The notes under the pieces are model-generated. The model was given only the letters and a program-made list of their open reading frames with translations. It did no database searches and had not been told where the DNA came from. 64,000 nt of DNA from DAIDKA01 sp036267975 (GTDB lineage Bacteria > Pseudomonadota > Gammaproteobacteria > Steroidobacterales > Steroidobacteraceae). The DNA lies in the NCBI GenBank assembly GCA_036267975.1, contig DATAVA010000012.1, forward strand, positions 1 through 64,000. The letters run 5' to 3'. The position numbers and the translations under genes were made by a program. Below, in pieces: positions 24,865 to 33,186 of the stretch. Within the stretch, counting starts at the first letter, position 1, and the number at the start of each line of letters is the position of its first letter.

Positions 24865-25695
24865 CTACCCACCCGCCGCGCCGCTCAGCGCCGCCTCAAT
24901 GGCGCTGGTCATGGGCTTGAGAAAGAAATTCTCCGCCGGCATCGACTGCACGCGGATGCCATACCGACCCAGGGCAGCGGCCACCACCGGCCCGATGGCG
25001 GCGACGTGGGTGCGCTGCAGGGCCTGCGTGACGCGCGCGTCGCCACCGACCGCGATCAGCCGGCGCACCTGCGGGGTGCTGGTGAAGGCGATGGCGTCGA
25101 TTTCACCCTGCTCGATGCGCGCGAGCAGCTCCAGCACCATCTCATCCTCAGTCGAATCCGCGTAGCGGTAGGGCGCAACGGTGATGACCGCAGCCCCGCA
25201 GCCGTGCAGGAATTCGACCAGCGCCAGGTTCGGCTCGCTGCCATACAGCTGCACGCCGAAGCTGCGCCCCTCGAGACTGAAGGCGAGCGGCTGCAGGGCG
25301 GCGATGATGCCGGCGGTCGTCGGAATCGGCGCAGCAATGTCGGGCTTCAAACCCAGCTCGCGCAGCGCGCGCGCGGGTTTCGGTCCACGGGTGATCTTGC
25401 GCACTTTCGCCAGCTGCAGCAGGAATGCGGGCTGCAACTGCGGCGCGTGCTGCTCGAGGCAGCTGAGCAGCCGCCGCAATCCCTCCCCGGTGAGCAGGAT
25501 GAGATCATCGCACGCCCCTTCGGCGAAGCGGCGGATGAAGGAGATGACGGGTGCGGGATCGGCGGCGTCGCGGATCATGACCAGGGGGCAGCGCAGCACG
25601 CGCGCGCCACGGCGCTCGAGCAATGCCGCGAACAGATCCAGCTCACGCGTTTCGGGCACGGCAATGGTTTTGCCGGCCAGTGTCTGGGTTTCCAT
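24865..25695 (-). CDS. hemD: Uroporphyrinogen-III synthase family protein
   Basis: These 276 residues have the HemD two-lobe layout: TIAVPETRELDLFAALLERRGARVLRCPLV (opening lobe), then PRVxx-like segments RSFGVQLYGSEPNLALVEFL, VAPYRYA and AFTSTPQVRRLIA, and HVAAIGPVVAAALGRYGIRV. The family closes hydroxymethylbilane to uroporphyrinogen III for haem. The gene is not beside hemC, the usual partner, but 11 nt behind a POT transporter. It may be a second HemD paralogue with another role. The family is clear, the specific function less so. Confidence 0.75.
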   Translation of the reverse strand: METQTLAGKTIAVPETRELDLFAALLERRGARVLRCPLVMIRDAADPAPVISFIRRFAEGACDDLILLTGEGLRRLLSCLEQHAPQLQPAFLLQLAKVRKITRGPKPARALRELGLKPDIAAPIPTTAGIIAALQPLAFSLEGRSFGVQLYGSEPNLALVEFLHGCGAAVITVAPYRYADSTEDEMVLELLARIEQGEIDAIAFTSTPQVRRLIAVGGDARVTQALQRTHVAAIGPVVAAALGRYGIRVQSMPAENFFLKPMTSAIEAALSGAAGG

Positions 25696-25706
25696 GCCAG
25701 CGCAGC

Positions 25707-27203
25707 TTAGCGCGTGGCTCCCATCCAGGCACGCATCGGTCGCGCCAGCGCGAGCATGACGAACCCGCAGCTGCCGCCGACCAGCGCCATGCGCAGGAAC
25801 TGTGCCGGCATGTCGGCGAGGTCCGAGCCGATCTCACCGCCGATGAGCCCCGCGGCCAGGTTGCCGATCGCGGCACCGAGGAACCACGTGCCCATCATCT
25901 GCGCGGAGTAGCGGGCTGGCGCAAGCTTCGTGACATTGGAGAGTCCGATGGGACTCAGGCACAGCTCCCCGGTGGTCTGCAGCAGGTAGGTGACGATCAA
26001 CCACATCGGCAGCACGCGGTGGCCCGTGCGCAGCACGGTCTGCGCGGCCACCATCATCACCACAAAGCTGAAACCCAGCTGCAACAGCCCCAGGCCGAAC
26101 TTCGCGCCGGCGGACGGATCGCGGCCCCGTCTGCCTAAGCTGATCCAGATCCAGGCAAACACCGGTGCCAGGCCGAGCACGAACACGGCCTGCGCGATCT
26201 GATACCAGCTGACCGGATGCTGACCGGAGGCGAACCAGCTGCCGAGGAAGGAGCGGTCAGTGTGATCGCGTGCGAACAGGTTCAGCGTTGAGCCGGCCTG
26301 TTCATAGCCGGCCCAGAACACGGCCGCGCAGACGAAGAAAATAGCGATCACTGCGACCGCCTTTTTCTCGGCGGGGGAGAGCTTGCCGAACAGCAGCACA
26401 TGGCCGAAGAACGCAATCGCCAGGGCGATCATCGCCGCGCCGGTGAGATTGGCCAGCGGCACGACGCCGATGGGCAGCAGGCCGAAGGTGGCGAGCAGCA
26501 CGAGAACACCCAGTACCACCAGCGCCGCGGTGAGCAGCCGCTGCGCGCGCGCGCGCTCGCGCGCGGGTGCCGGATGCGGCACCAGGCCCGCATCGCCCAG
26601 CCATTTTCCGGTCAAGCGATACTGGATCAGTCCCAGCACCATGCCGATGCCGCCGACGAGGAAGCCCCAGCGATAGCCTACCGTTTCGCCGATGGTGCCG
26701 ACGAGCAGTGGCGAGAGGGCGCCCAGGTTGATGCCGACATAGTAGATGGAGAAGGCCGCGTCGCGGCGCGAGCCGGAGTCGCCCTGGTAGAGTGCGCCCA
26801 CGAGCGTGCTGCAGTTGGTCTTCAGCATGCCCGTACCGAGACAGATGAGCAGCAGCCCCAGGTAAAAGGTCGTCATGCCGGCGGGCAGCGCGAGGGCGAA
26901 ATTGCCCGCGGCGATCAGTACCCCACCCCAGAAAACGGATTTGCGCTGACCGAGCACCCGATCGGCGATCCAGCCGCCGGGCAGATTCCCCAGATAGGCG
27001 CCGGCGGTGAACAGGCCATAAACGGCGCCACCCTGCTCATCGCTCATGCCGAGGCCGCCGGCCTTGAGCGCCGCGGTCATATACAGCAGCAGCAGTGCGC
27101 GCATGCCGTAGTATGAGAAGCGTTCCCACATCTCAGTGAAGAACAGCGTCGCAAGCCCGCGGGGGTGACCCATCCAGGTCCCGCGCGCGGCATCCGCGCT
27201 CAA
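25707..27203 (-). CDS. POT-family proton-dependent peptide transporter
   Basis: About 498 residues with 12-14 hydrophobic segments. The N terminus carries the family signature GHPRGLATLFFTEMWERFSY and then YGMRALLLLYM (ExxER proton-coupling motif). FSIYYVGINLGALSPLL is the PTR2 signature region, and TTGELCLSPIGLSNVTKLAP is in the C-terminal half. It imports di- and tripeptides with protons. The start used is a TTG at 27203 that overlaps the tatC stop by 4 nt and gives the usual short N-terminal tail; an ATG at 27173 is the alternative. Confidence 0.9.
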   Translation of the reverse strand: MSADAARGTWMGHPRGLATLFFTEMWERFSYYGMRALLLLYMTAALKAGGLGMSDEQGGAVYGLFTAGAYLGNLPGGWIADRVLGQRKSVFWGGVLIAAGNFALALPAGMTTFYLGLLLICLGTGMLKTNCSTLVGALYQGDSGSRRDAAFSIYYVGINLGALSPLLVGTIGETVGYRWGFLVGGIGMVLGLIQYRLTGKWLGDAGLVPHPAPARERARAQRLLTAALVVLGVLVLLATFGLLPIGVVPLANLTGAAMIALAIAFFGHVLLFGKLSPAEKKAVAVIAIFFVCAAVFWAGYEQAGSTLNLFARDHTDRSFLGSWFASGQHPVSWYQIAQAVFVLGLAPVFAWIWISLGRRGRDPSAGAKFGLGLLQLGFSFVVMMVAAQTVLRTGHRVLPMWLIVTYLLQTTGELCLSPIGLSNVTKLAPARYSAQMMGTWFLGAAIGNLAAGLIGGEIGSDLADMPAQFLRMALVGGSCGFVMLALARPMRAWMGATR

Positions 27204-27976
27204 GGCGACTCGGCCTCCCGGCGTGCGATGTCCTTCTGCCGCATCTTGTACATGATTCCGGCCATGACCAGTCCGCCCTCGTACAGCAGGTACATGGGCA
27301 CTGCCATGACGCACTGTGAGATTGCATCCGGTGGCGTGACCATTGCGGAGACGATGAACACTCCGACCACCACGTAGCCGCGATGCTGCTTGAGCTTTTC
27401 GATCTTCACGATGCCCGTGAGCACGAGCAGTACCACGGCGATCGGCACCTCAAATGCCAGGCCGAAGGCGAAAAAAATCTGCATGGCGAAGCTCAGGTAA
27501 CTGGCGATGTCCGTCTGCCATTGCACACCCACGGGCGTAGCACTCGCGAAATACGAAAACACATGTGGGAAGACGACCTCGTAGGCGAACCCGATGCCCA
27601 GGTAGAACAGCACCACCGAGGACACCAGCAGCGGAATCGCGAAACGTTTTTCATGCTTGTACAGGCCCGGCGCCACGAAGGCCCACACTTGGTAGAGGAT
27701 GTACGGCATGGCGATGAATATCGACAGGTACAGTGCCATCTGCAGCGGCACGGTGAAGGGCGCCATCACGCCGGTGGCGATCATCTTGGTTCCCGGGGCC
27801 AGTTTTGCGCGCAGGGGCTGCGAGATGAAGGTGAATATATTGTTCTGATAGTAGACGCAGGGAACCAGCGCGATGATGACGGCGACCAGCGCGCGCATCA
27901 GCCGGTTGCGCAGCTCCAGCAGATGCGAGATCAGCGTTCCTTCGGCAAGATTTTCCTTGGGCGGTTCCTCAGCCAT
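27200..27976 (-). CDS. tatC: Sec-independent translocase subunit TatC
   Basis: This 258-residue polytopic inner-membrane protein has six predicted segments and is the receptor for twin-arginine signal peptides. Visible marks are LISHLLELRNRLMRAL at the cytoplasmic N terminus, MALYLSIFIAMPYILYQVWAFV..GLYKHEK, FPHVFSYF and VPIAVVLLVLTGI. It overlaps tatB by 8 nt. It lies with tatA and tatB in the standard order. The putative Tat-type signal on the oxidoreductase at 2149-3060 would be a substrate. Confidence 0.97.
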   Translation of the reverse strand: MAEEPPKENLAEGTLISHLLELRNRLMRALVAVIIALVPCVYYQNNIFTFISQPLRAKLAPGTKMIATGVMAPFTVPLQMALYLSIFIAMPYILYQVWAFVAPGLYKHEKRFAIPLLVSSVVLFYLGIGFAYEVVFPHVFSYFASATPVGVQWQTDIASYLSFAMQIFFAFGLAFEVPIAVVLLVLTGIVKIEKLKQHRGYVVVGVFIVSAMVTPPDAISQCVMAVPMYLLYEGGLVMAGIMYKMRQKDIARREAESP

Positions 27977-28637
27977 GATCGTGCGGGAACACTACCTCCA
28001 CGGTAGCCGGCTGATTGGTCTCGGCGGTTTTCGCGGCTGCCGTGGTGGCAGCGGCCGCACCGGGCTGGCCGCCCTCCGCGGTGGCCGGGACCACCGGTCC
28101 GTTCAGCTCGTGCGCGGGGAACATATCCATCGTGGCGTGCGGATCGGCGGTCTCCGCGGGCATGGCATAGGGATCCTGCGCGCTGACCGCCGGCTCGCTG
28201 CCGTTCATCGCGAAGTAGATCTGTGCTTCCGGATGCATCTCGTTCCCCACCACTTCGGGGCTGACGGCCGGCGCTGCGGCGGCATCCGGCGGCGCCGTGG
28301 TGTTCTCCGCTGCCACGGTGGCCTCGCTCGCCGCGGCGCTGGCATTCGGGTCGGGTGCCGGTTCGGTTCCCGGTGCGGGTGGCCCCACGTCCGGGGCGAC
28401 GTTGCGCGGGACCGGCTTCACGGCATTGATGGAGTTGACCTCCGACTCGAGCTGCTCGCGAAACTGCCGGGCCATATGCCGCGCGCGTCCGACCCAGCGA
28501 CCGACCTGCTGCACCAGGCCGGGCAGCTTCTTCGGGCCGAGGACCACGAGGGCGACACCGAAGGTGATCACCAGCTCCGGAAAGCTGAAGTCAAAGAAAC
28601 CGCGCTGTCGGGCCCGCGCGGCGGGCGCTCGCATCAT
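27969..28637 (-). CDS. tatB: Sec-independent translocase subunit TatB
   Basis: 222 residues. The membrane helix and hinge are FSFPELVITFGVALVVLGPKKLPGL (split: FSFPELVITF, VLGPKKLPGLVQQ), then an amphipathic helix (VGRWVGRARHMARQFREQLESEV) as expected for TatB. It carries an N-terminal extension before FSFPEL (MMRAPAARARQRGFFD) and a long Ala/Pro-rich tail (about 100-222) of low complexity. Start ATG 28637 or 28634, one base after the tatA stop. The family is certain; the extension is unusual because most TatB proteins begin at MFDIGFxEL. Confidence 0.93.
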   Translation of the reverse strand: MMRAPAARARQRGFFDFSFPELVITFGVALVVLGPKKLPGLVQQVGRWVGRARHMARQFREQLESEVNSINAVKPVPRNVAPDVGPPAPGTEPAPDPNASAAASEATVAAENTTAPPDAAAAPAVSPEVVGNEMHPEAQIYFAMNGSEPAVSAQDPYAMPAETADPHATMDMFPAHELNGPVVPATAEGGQPGAAAATTAAAKTAETNQPATVEVVFPHDHG

Positions 28638-28638
28638 C

Positions 28639-28890
28639 TTAGGCACCTGGCTTGCCGCTCCCGCGCGCTCGACCGGCCAGGACCTCGGGAAATTCCGCAT
28701 CCGGCAAGGTATCGGCCGCATTGGCGGAAGGGTCAGCCTTGCTGTCCGAGGGTGCGGCGGCGCGCGCAGGCGCCTTCACGGCTTTGCGAAAGCCCCTCAC
28801 CGCCGCGCCGAGGTCGGAGCCGGCACCGCGCACCTTGCTGGCGCCGAACACCAACAGCAGTACCACGACGATAATGAGAAATTCGAACAT
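28639..28890 (-). CDS. tatA: Sec-independent translocase subunit TatA
   Basis: 83 residues: short membrane helix MFEFLIIVVVLLLVFGASKV with the FG hinge, then the amphipathic helix GAGSDLGAAVRGFRKAVK and an acidic flexible tail. The start at 28890 is the only ATG that gives the family N terminus. A TATCAT hexamer lies 7 nt before it, with no Shine-Dalgarno sequence. It is 55 nt downstream of dtd, so dtd-tatA-tatB-tatC could share a transcript. Confidence 0.94.
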   Translation of the reverse strand: MFEFLIIVVVLLLVFGASKVRGAGSDLGAAVRGFRKAVKAPARAAAPSDSKADPSANAADTLPDAEFPEVLAGRARGSGKPGA

Positions 28891-28897
28891 AGCCGGA

Positions 28898-28903
28898 ATG
28901 ATA
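28898..28903 (-). promoter_or_regulatory. -10-like hexamer before tatA
   Basis: On the minus strand TATCAT (5/6 to TATAAT) lies 7 nt before the tatA ATG in the 55-nt gap after dtd. A TTTACT further upstream is too far away (22 nt) to be a good -35. It would give a leaderless tat message. Confidence 0.3.
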
Positions 28904-28945
28904 GGACAAATGGGGTCCGCGGCGCAGTAAACTTCTCTCTCAAAT

Positions 28946-29386
28946 TCAACGGGTTCCGAGCCAGAAGGTGACCGGTCCGTCATTCACCAGACTCACCTGC
29001 ATGTCGGCGCCGAATTCCCCGGTGCCGATTTGCGGATGCGCCGCGCGCGCCTGCGCGATCAGGTAATCGAACAGTTCCCGCGCCCGCGCGGGCGCCGCCG
29101 CGGTGCTGAAACCGGGCCGGGTTCCCCAGGCCGTATCCGCGGCGAGTGTGAACTGCGACACCAGCAGCACTCCGCCGCCCACCGCGCGCACGTCCCGGTT
29201 CATGCGGCCCGCAGCATCGGCAAAGATACGATAGGTCAGCACCCGCTCGAGCAGCCGCTCGGCGTCGGACTCGGCATCCTCCCGCTGCACGCCGATGAAC
29301 GCGAGCACGCCGCGCTGGATGGCGCCAGTGAGCTGGCCGCGCACCCGCACTTCGGCCTGCGTGACACGCTGAATCAGTGCGATCAT
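28946..29386 (-). CDS. dtd: D-aminoacyl-tRNA deacylase
   Basis: This 146-residue enzyme hydrolyses D-aminoacyl-tRNA and Gly-tRNA-Ala, protecting translation. The start MIALIQRVTQAEVRV is the family opening. VGGGVLLVSQFTLAADT carries the SQFTL motif, and VSLVNDGPVTFWL carries the cross-subunit Gly-Pro motif (normally NxGPVT). Both active-site motifs are intact. The ATG at 29386 was preferred over an upstream extension with no family similarity. It is divergent from the diheme cytochrome gene. Confidence 0.97.
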   Translation of the reverse strand: MIALIQRVTQAEVRVRGQLTGAIQRGVLAFIGVQREDAESDAERLLERVLTYRIFADAAGRMNRDVRAVGGGVLLVSQFTLAADTAWGTRPGFSTAAAPARARELFDYLIAQARAAHPQIGTGEFGADMQVSLVNDGPVTFWLGTR

Positions 29387-29489
29387 TCGGCCAAGCATCC
29401 GCGAAACCGCGGTGCCATGCCAAGTGGGTGGTAATTCCGCGGACGAATCCTTAAGATTCGGAGCCGTTTTGTGCAAGGTGGTTACGGGT

Positions 29490-30155
29490 ATGGGTTTTTG
29501 GATCCGCTGGGGTCTGGTGTCGGTGTTTGCCGCGGGTTTCGTGCTCGCGGGAGCGTCCTCTTTCGCTCAAGGCTCGGGAGAGGCGCCGGCCCTGAAGGGC
29601 AATCCCGTGCGTGGCAAGGCCATCTCGTATACCTGTCTGGGATGTCACGGCGTGGAGGGGTATCGCAATGCCTACCCGAACTACAGCGTGCCGAAGCTGG
29701 CCGGCCAGCACCCCGAGTACATCGTCGCGGCGCTGCAGGAATATAAGGGTGACCAGCGTTCGCACCTCACCATGCATTCGCAGGCCTCGGATCTGTCCGA
29801 CCAGGACATGGTCGACATCGCGGCGTATTTCTCGGGCACGGTGCTGAAGCCGGGTCCGGTCCCCGCCAATGCGCCGCCCGCTCCGGCCGCCGTTGCCGTG
29901 TGCGCCGCCTGTCATGGCGTCACGGGCATCAGCGTGGTACCGAACTATCCGATCCTCGCCGGCCAGCATGCCGATTACCTGAAGCGCGAAATCGCTGAAT
30001 ACAAGGATGGCGGCCGCAAGAACCCGATCATGGCGGGCATGGCCACGACCATCAAGGACTCGGATGTCGATGCGCTGGCTGATTATTTCAGCAAGATGCA
30101 GCCGTCACTGGGCACTCTGAAGCGGCCGTTTTCGATCCTGACCGCCGGTCGGTAG
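29490..30155 (+). CDS. Diheme cytochrome c4-like protein
   Basis: 221 residues: a signal peptide (about 1-26, WGLVSVFAAGFVLAGASSFAQ) and two cytochrome c domains in tandem. Haem 1 is CLGCHG at about residue 49, with a Met ligand expected near MHSQASDL. Haem 2 is CAACHG at about 140, with a Met near IMAGMATTI. The duplicated plan (KLAGQHPEYI.. and ILAGQHADYL..) is that of periplasmic cytochrome c4, which passes electrons to terminal oxidases. AAGGTGG upstream and signal peptide position support the ATG at 29490. Confidence 0.92.
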   Translation: MGFWIRWGLVSVFAAGFVLAGASSFAQGSGEAPALKGNPVRGKAISYTCLGCHGVEGYRNAYPNYSVPKLAGQHPEYIVAALQEYKGDQRSHLTMHSQASDLSDQDMVDIAAYFSGTVLKPGPVPANAPPAPAAVAVCAACHGVTGISVVPNYPILAGQHADYLKREIAEYKDGGRKNPIMAGMATTIKDSDVDALADYFSKMQPSLGTLKRPFSILTAGR

Positions 30156-30171
30156 CTCGACGCGGTCGCCA

Positions 30172-32154
30172 CTACGGCGCGAGTTTCCTCAGGAATTGCG
30201 CCACCGTGGCCAGCCACGCATTGCGGTTGGCACTGCGCCGCAGGTCATGGCCTTCGTTCCGGGCGGTCACATACCATGCCTCGCCGCCACGCGCGCGGAT
30301 GCCGGCGACGATCTGGCCGGCCTGCTGCACCTGGGCCGGCGTGTCCTGCAGCCCCTGGAATACCAGCACCGGCTTGCGGATCTGCGCCAGGCTGTTGAGC
30401 GGTGACAGCCGGTTCAGCTGCGCGCGCACCTGCGGATCGCGCTCATCGCCGAACTCGGCGCGCCGGGCTGCGATCTCATCGGGCGCGCCATCGGCGAGAT
30501 AGGACGGCAGACTGGCATAGCCATTCACGATGATACCGCCACTGAGGCGGTCGTTATAGGTCGCGAGCATGGCCAGCGCCATGAAGCCGCCGTACGACTG
30601 GCCCATCACGGCCACATGCGTGCGGTCGAGATCCTTCTGCATCCCGATCCACACCAGCAGGGCACCGAGATCCCGCAACGCATCCTCGCGCGCCGGCCCA
30701 TTGTCCAGATCCGCGAAGGCTTTGCCGTAACCGGTGGAGCCGCGGATATTCGGTGCAATGACCACGTAGCCGAGCTCGTTCACGGCGAACTGGATGAACG
30801 CATCGAAGCCCGGCCGGAACTGGCCGGCCGGACCGTCATGAATATCGATGAGCACCGGATGCGGTCCGGCGCTGCGCGGCCGGTACACAAAGGCCGGGAT
30901 CAGCCGCTGGCCGGACTTGCCACGATCCCAAGTCGGATACTGCACGGCCTGCGCCGGCACGAAGGCCTGCGGGTCGACCGCGCCCGGTTCACTGTGCGTC
31001 CAGCGTGTGAGCTGGTTGTGTTCCGGTTCATAGACATAGACGTCGCTCGGCGACTGCGGTCCCTCGGCGCTGAAGGCCAGCTGGTGACCGGTACGATCAA
31101 AACGCAGTCCGGTGATGCGACCTTCGGGCAGCCCCGCCGGTGACAGTTCGAGTTTCGACTGGTTGTCGAGCACCGTCAGGCGGTCACGGCCATTGTCGTT
31201 GGTGACGTAGGCCAGATAACGCCCGTCCACGCCGACCTGGAAGTCCTCGATGTCCGAGGCAATCGTGGCGGTGAGCTCGCGGGCCTGGTGCGTGACCAGG
31301 TCCAGGTAGCGCAGCTCGGAGAAGTCGCCGTCGTCCACGGAGCTGATGTAGATACCGCGGCCGTCCGCGGCGAAGCGCGCGTGCCGTATGCCGAGGTGCT
31401 TGCCGGCCGCCTCCGCGGGCAGCACGCCTCCGGTGTTCACGTCGGCGATGAACAGGCTGCTTTCGTCGTTGGTCCCTGGCTGCCACAACAGCAGCTTTTG
31501 ACCGTCGGCAGACCAGTCCAGCGGGACCCACGGGCGATCGCGCCCGGCCACCACCAGGCGCGGCGCGGTATGGCCGGCGATATCCGCCATATAAATGTCG
31601 GTGACGGCGGCATCGCGGTCATTGCCGGTGAACACGATGTGCTTACCGTCCGGTGACCACAGCGGGCTGCCATGGCGGCCGCTGCCGCCGCTGAGCATGC
31701 GGGCGCCATGCGCCGCAAAGCTGTAGTAGTACAGCTGCGGCTGTCCGTCGGCGTTGTGCTCCTTGAGGAAGGCAAAGCCATCTGCGGCGCCCGTGGGCGC
31801 GGTCAGTACCTGCGTGATCGGATCCGCGTTCCAGGTCAGCTGTTCACGCATCCCCAGGGGCGCGATGACGCGATGTATCTGGGGCACATCGGCAAAACGG
31901 GTGCTGACCAGCAGGCTGTTATCGGGTAGCCAGGCGGCAAACGACGCATCGCGCCCGACCAGATAGTCGCCAATGCGCGCGTCCAGATTCGGATCGCTCG
32001 GCGGCACCCGATCGAATATCAGATCGCCGTGGGACTGCGCCGGCAGTCCCTGCACGGGCAGCGGCATCACGGGGTCTGCAGCAACGGCGCGGTGCGGCTG
32101 GGCGAGCAGTGCAATAGCGACGCCCAGGCAAAATGCGCGAACCGGATGTCTCAT
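30172..32154 (-). CDS. Exported S9-family prolyl oligopeptidase-like serine peptidase
   Basis: 660 residues. The signal peptide is about 1-25 (CLGVAIALLAQPHRAVAA). A beta-propeller of WD40/PD40-like repeats (about 60-390; SPDGKHIVFTGND, FAADGRGIYIS, GVDGRYLAYVTND) gates the C-terminal alpha/beta hydrolase domain (about 410-655). The catalytic triad is visible: Ser in GQSYGGFMAL, Asp in FQGLQDTPAQ, His in NEGHDL. It likely degrades peptides in the periplasm. The 3' end faces the cytochrome gene (16-nt gap). Confidence 0.94.
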   Translation of the reverse strand: MRHPVRAFCLGVAIALLAQPHRAVAADPVMPLPVQGLPAQSHGDLIFDRVPPSDPNLDARIGDYLVGRDASFAAWLPDNSLLVSTRFADVPQIHRVIAPLGMREQLTWNADPITQVLTAPTGAADGFAFLKEHNADGQPQLYYYSFAAHGARMLSGGSGRHGSPLWSPDGKHIVFTGNDRDAAVTDIYMADIAGHTAPRLVVAGRDRPWVPLDWSADGQKLLLWQPGTNDESSLFIADVNTGGVLPAEAAGKHLGIRHARFAADGRGIYISSVDDGDFSELRYLDLVTHQARELTATIASDIEDFQVGVDGRYLAYVTNDNGRDRLTVLDNQSKLELSPAGLPEGRITGLRFDRTGHQLAFSAEGPQSPSDVYVYEPEHNQLTRWTHSEPGAVDPQAFVPAQAVQYPTWDRGKSGQRLIPAFVYRPRSAGPHPVLIDIHDGPAGQFRPGFDAFIQFAVNELGYVVIAPNIRGSTGYGKAFADLDNGPAREDALRDLGALLVWIGMQKDLDRTHVAVMGQSYGGFMALAMLATYNDRLSGGIIVNGYASLPSYLADGAPDEIAARRAEFGDERDPQVRAQLNRLSPLNSLAQIRKPVLVFQGLQDTPAQVQQAGQIVAGIRARGGEAWYVTARNEGHDLRRSANRNAWLATVAQFLRKLAP

Positions 32155-32204
32155 GGATTGTCAGGTATTACTGCATCGTATCAAGCTGCCGGTATGGTGC
32201 CTGA

Positions 32205-32210
32205 TAGCAT
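32205..32210 (+). promoter_or_regulatory. -10-like hexamer before the MBL-fold hydrolase
   Basis: TAGCAT lies 7 nt before the ATG at 32218 in the 63-bp divergent gap to the S9 peptidase gene. No Shine-Dalgarno sequence and no clear -35 are seen. It would head the MBL-prpBCD-rsmG-parAB run. Confidence 0.28.
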
Positions 32211-32217
32211 TGGCATC

Positions 32218-33180
32218 ATGACAGCCCATTTCGCAGGCGCGCGCCTCACCCGCCACCCGGATCGCATCACGGCGGTCGACACCGAATACATCCGGCCGGG
32301 GCTGGCTGCGGCCCATGTCATCCAGCAGGGCGCGACGGCCGCGTTCGTGGATGTGGGCACGAACTATTCGGTGCCGCATTTGCTGGCGGCGCTGCGGGAA
32401 CTGCAGATCCGACCGCAGGCGGTCGCGTATGTATTCATCACGCATGTGCACCTGGACCACGCCGGTGGCGCGGGGCTGCTGCTGCAGTCGCTTCCGAACG
32501 CGCGGGTCGTGGCGCATCCGCGCGGGGCGCCGCACCTGATCGATCCGGCGAAACTCATCGCCGCCTCCAAGGCCGTCTACGGCGAGGAGCGCTACCGGGA
32601 GCTCTACGGCGACCTGATCCCGATCGATGCCGGCCGGGTGATGAGCAGCACCGACGGGATGCGCATCAATCTGGAGAGCAGGCCGTTCGAGTTGCTGCAC
32701 ACGCCGGGGCATGCCCTGCATCACTACTGCCTGGTCGATCTCGAGCATCGCAATCTGTTTACCGGCGATACCTTCGGTCTGTCTTACCGCGAACTTGATA
32801 CGGCAAACGGAGCCATGGGGGTGCCGACCACCACTCCGACCCAGTTCGATCCGGTGCAGCTGATCGCCTCCATCGATCGACTGATGGCAACCGAGCCGCG
32901 CGCGGCCTATCTGATGCACTACAGCCGCGTGACGGGCCTGCCGGCGCTCGCCGCATCGCTCAAGGCGCAGATCCCGGAATTCGCGGCCATGGCGCTGCGG
33001 CACGCCGACGCCGCTGATCCCTACGCCGCGATCCATGCGGAAATGCGCGCCTTGTGGATTGAGCTCGCGCGCCGGCACGGGCTTGCCGAACCGGCGGCCA
33101 GCGTGGATGAATACCTGTCCAAGGACCTCGATCTCAACACCCAGGGTCTGATCGCCTGGTTGCAACGCCAGCGAAGGTAG
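32218..33180 (+). CDS. MBL-fold metallo-hydrolase
   Basis: 320 residues. The metal motif THVHLDHAGG (HxHxDH, about residues 76-85) is followed by other ligands: LLHTPGHALHHYCLV (third His), LFTGDTFGLSY (bridging Asp) and YLMHYSRV (last His). A C-terminal helical part (about 235-320) is typical of the RNaseZ/glyoxalase-II-like group of large MBL proteins. The substrate is unknown. Its stop lies 6 nt before prpB, which suggests a role linked to propionate metabolism, perhaps hydrolysis of a thioester, but that is a guess from context. Confidence 0.85.
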   Translation: MTAHFAGARLTRHPDRITAVDTEYIRPGLAAAHVIQQGATAAFVDVGTNYSVPHLLAALRELQIRPQAVAYVFITHVHLDHAGGAGLLLQSLPNARVVAHPRGAPHLIDPAKLIAASKAVYGEERYRELYGDLIPIDAGRVMSSTDGMRINLESRPFELLHTPGHALHHYCLVDLEHRNLFTGDTFGLSYRELDTANGAMGVPTTTPTQFDPVQLIASIDRLMATEPRAAYLMHYSRVTGLPALAASLKAQIPEFAAMALRHADAADPYAAIHAEMRALWIELARRHGLAEPAASVDEYLSKDLDLNTQGLIAWLQRQRR

Positions 33181-33186
33181 CCAGCT

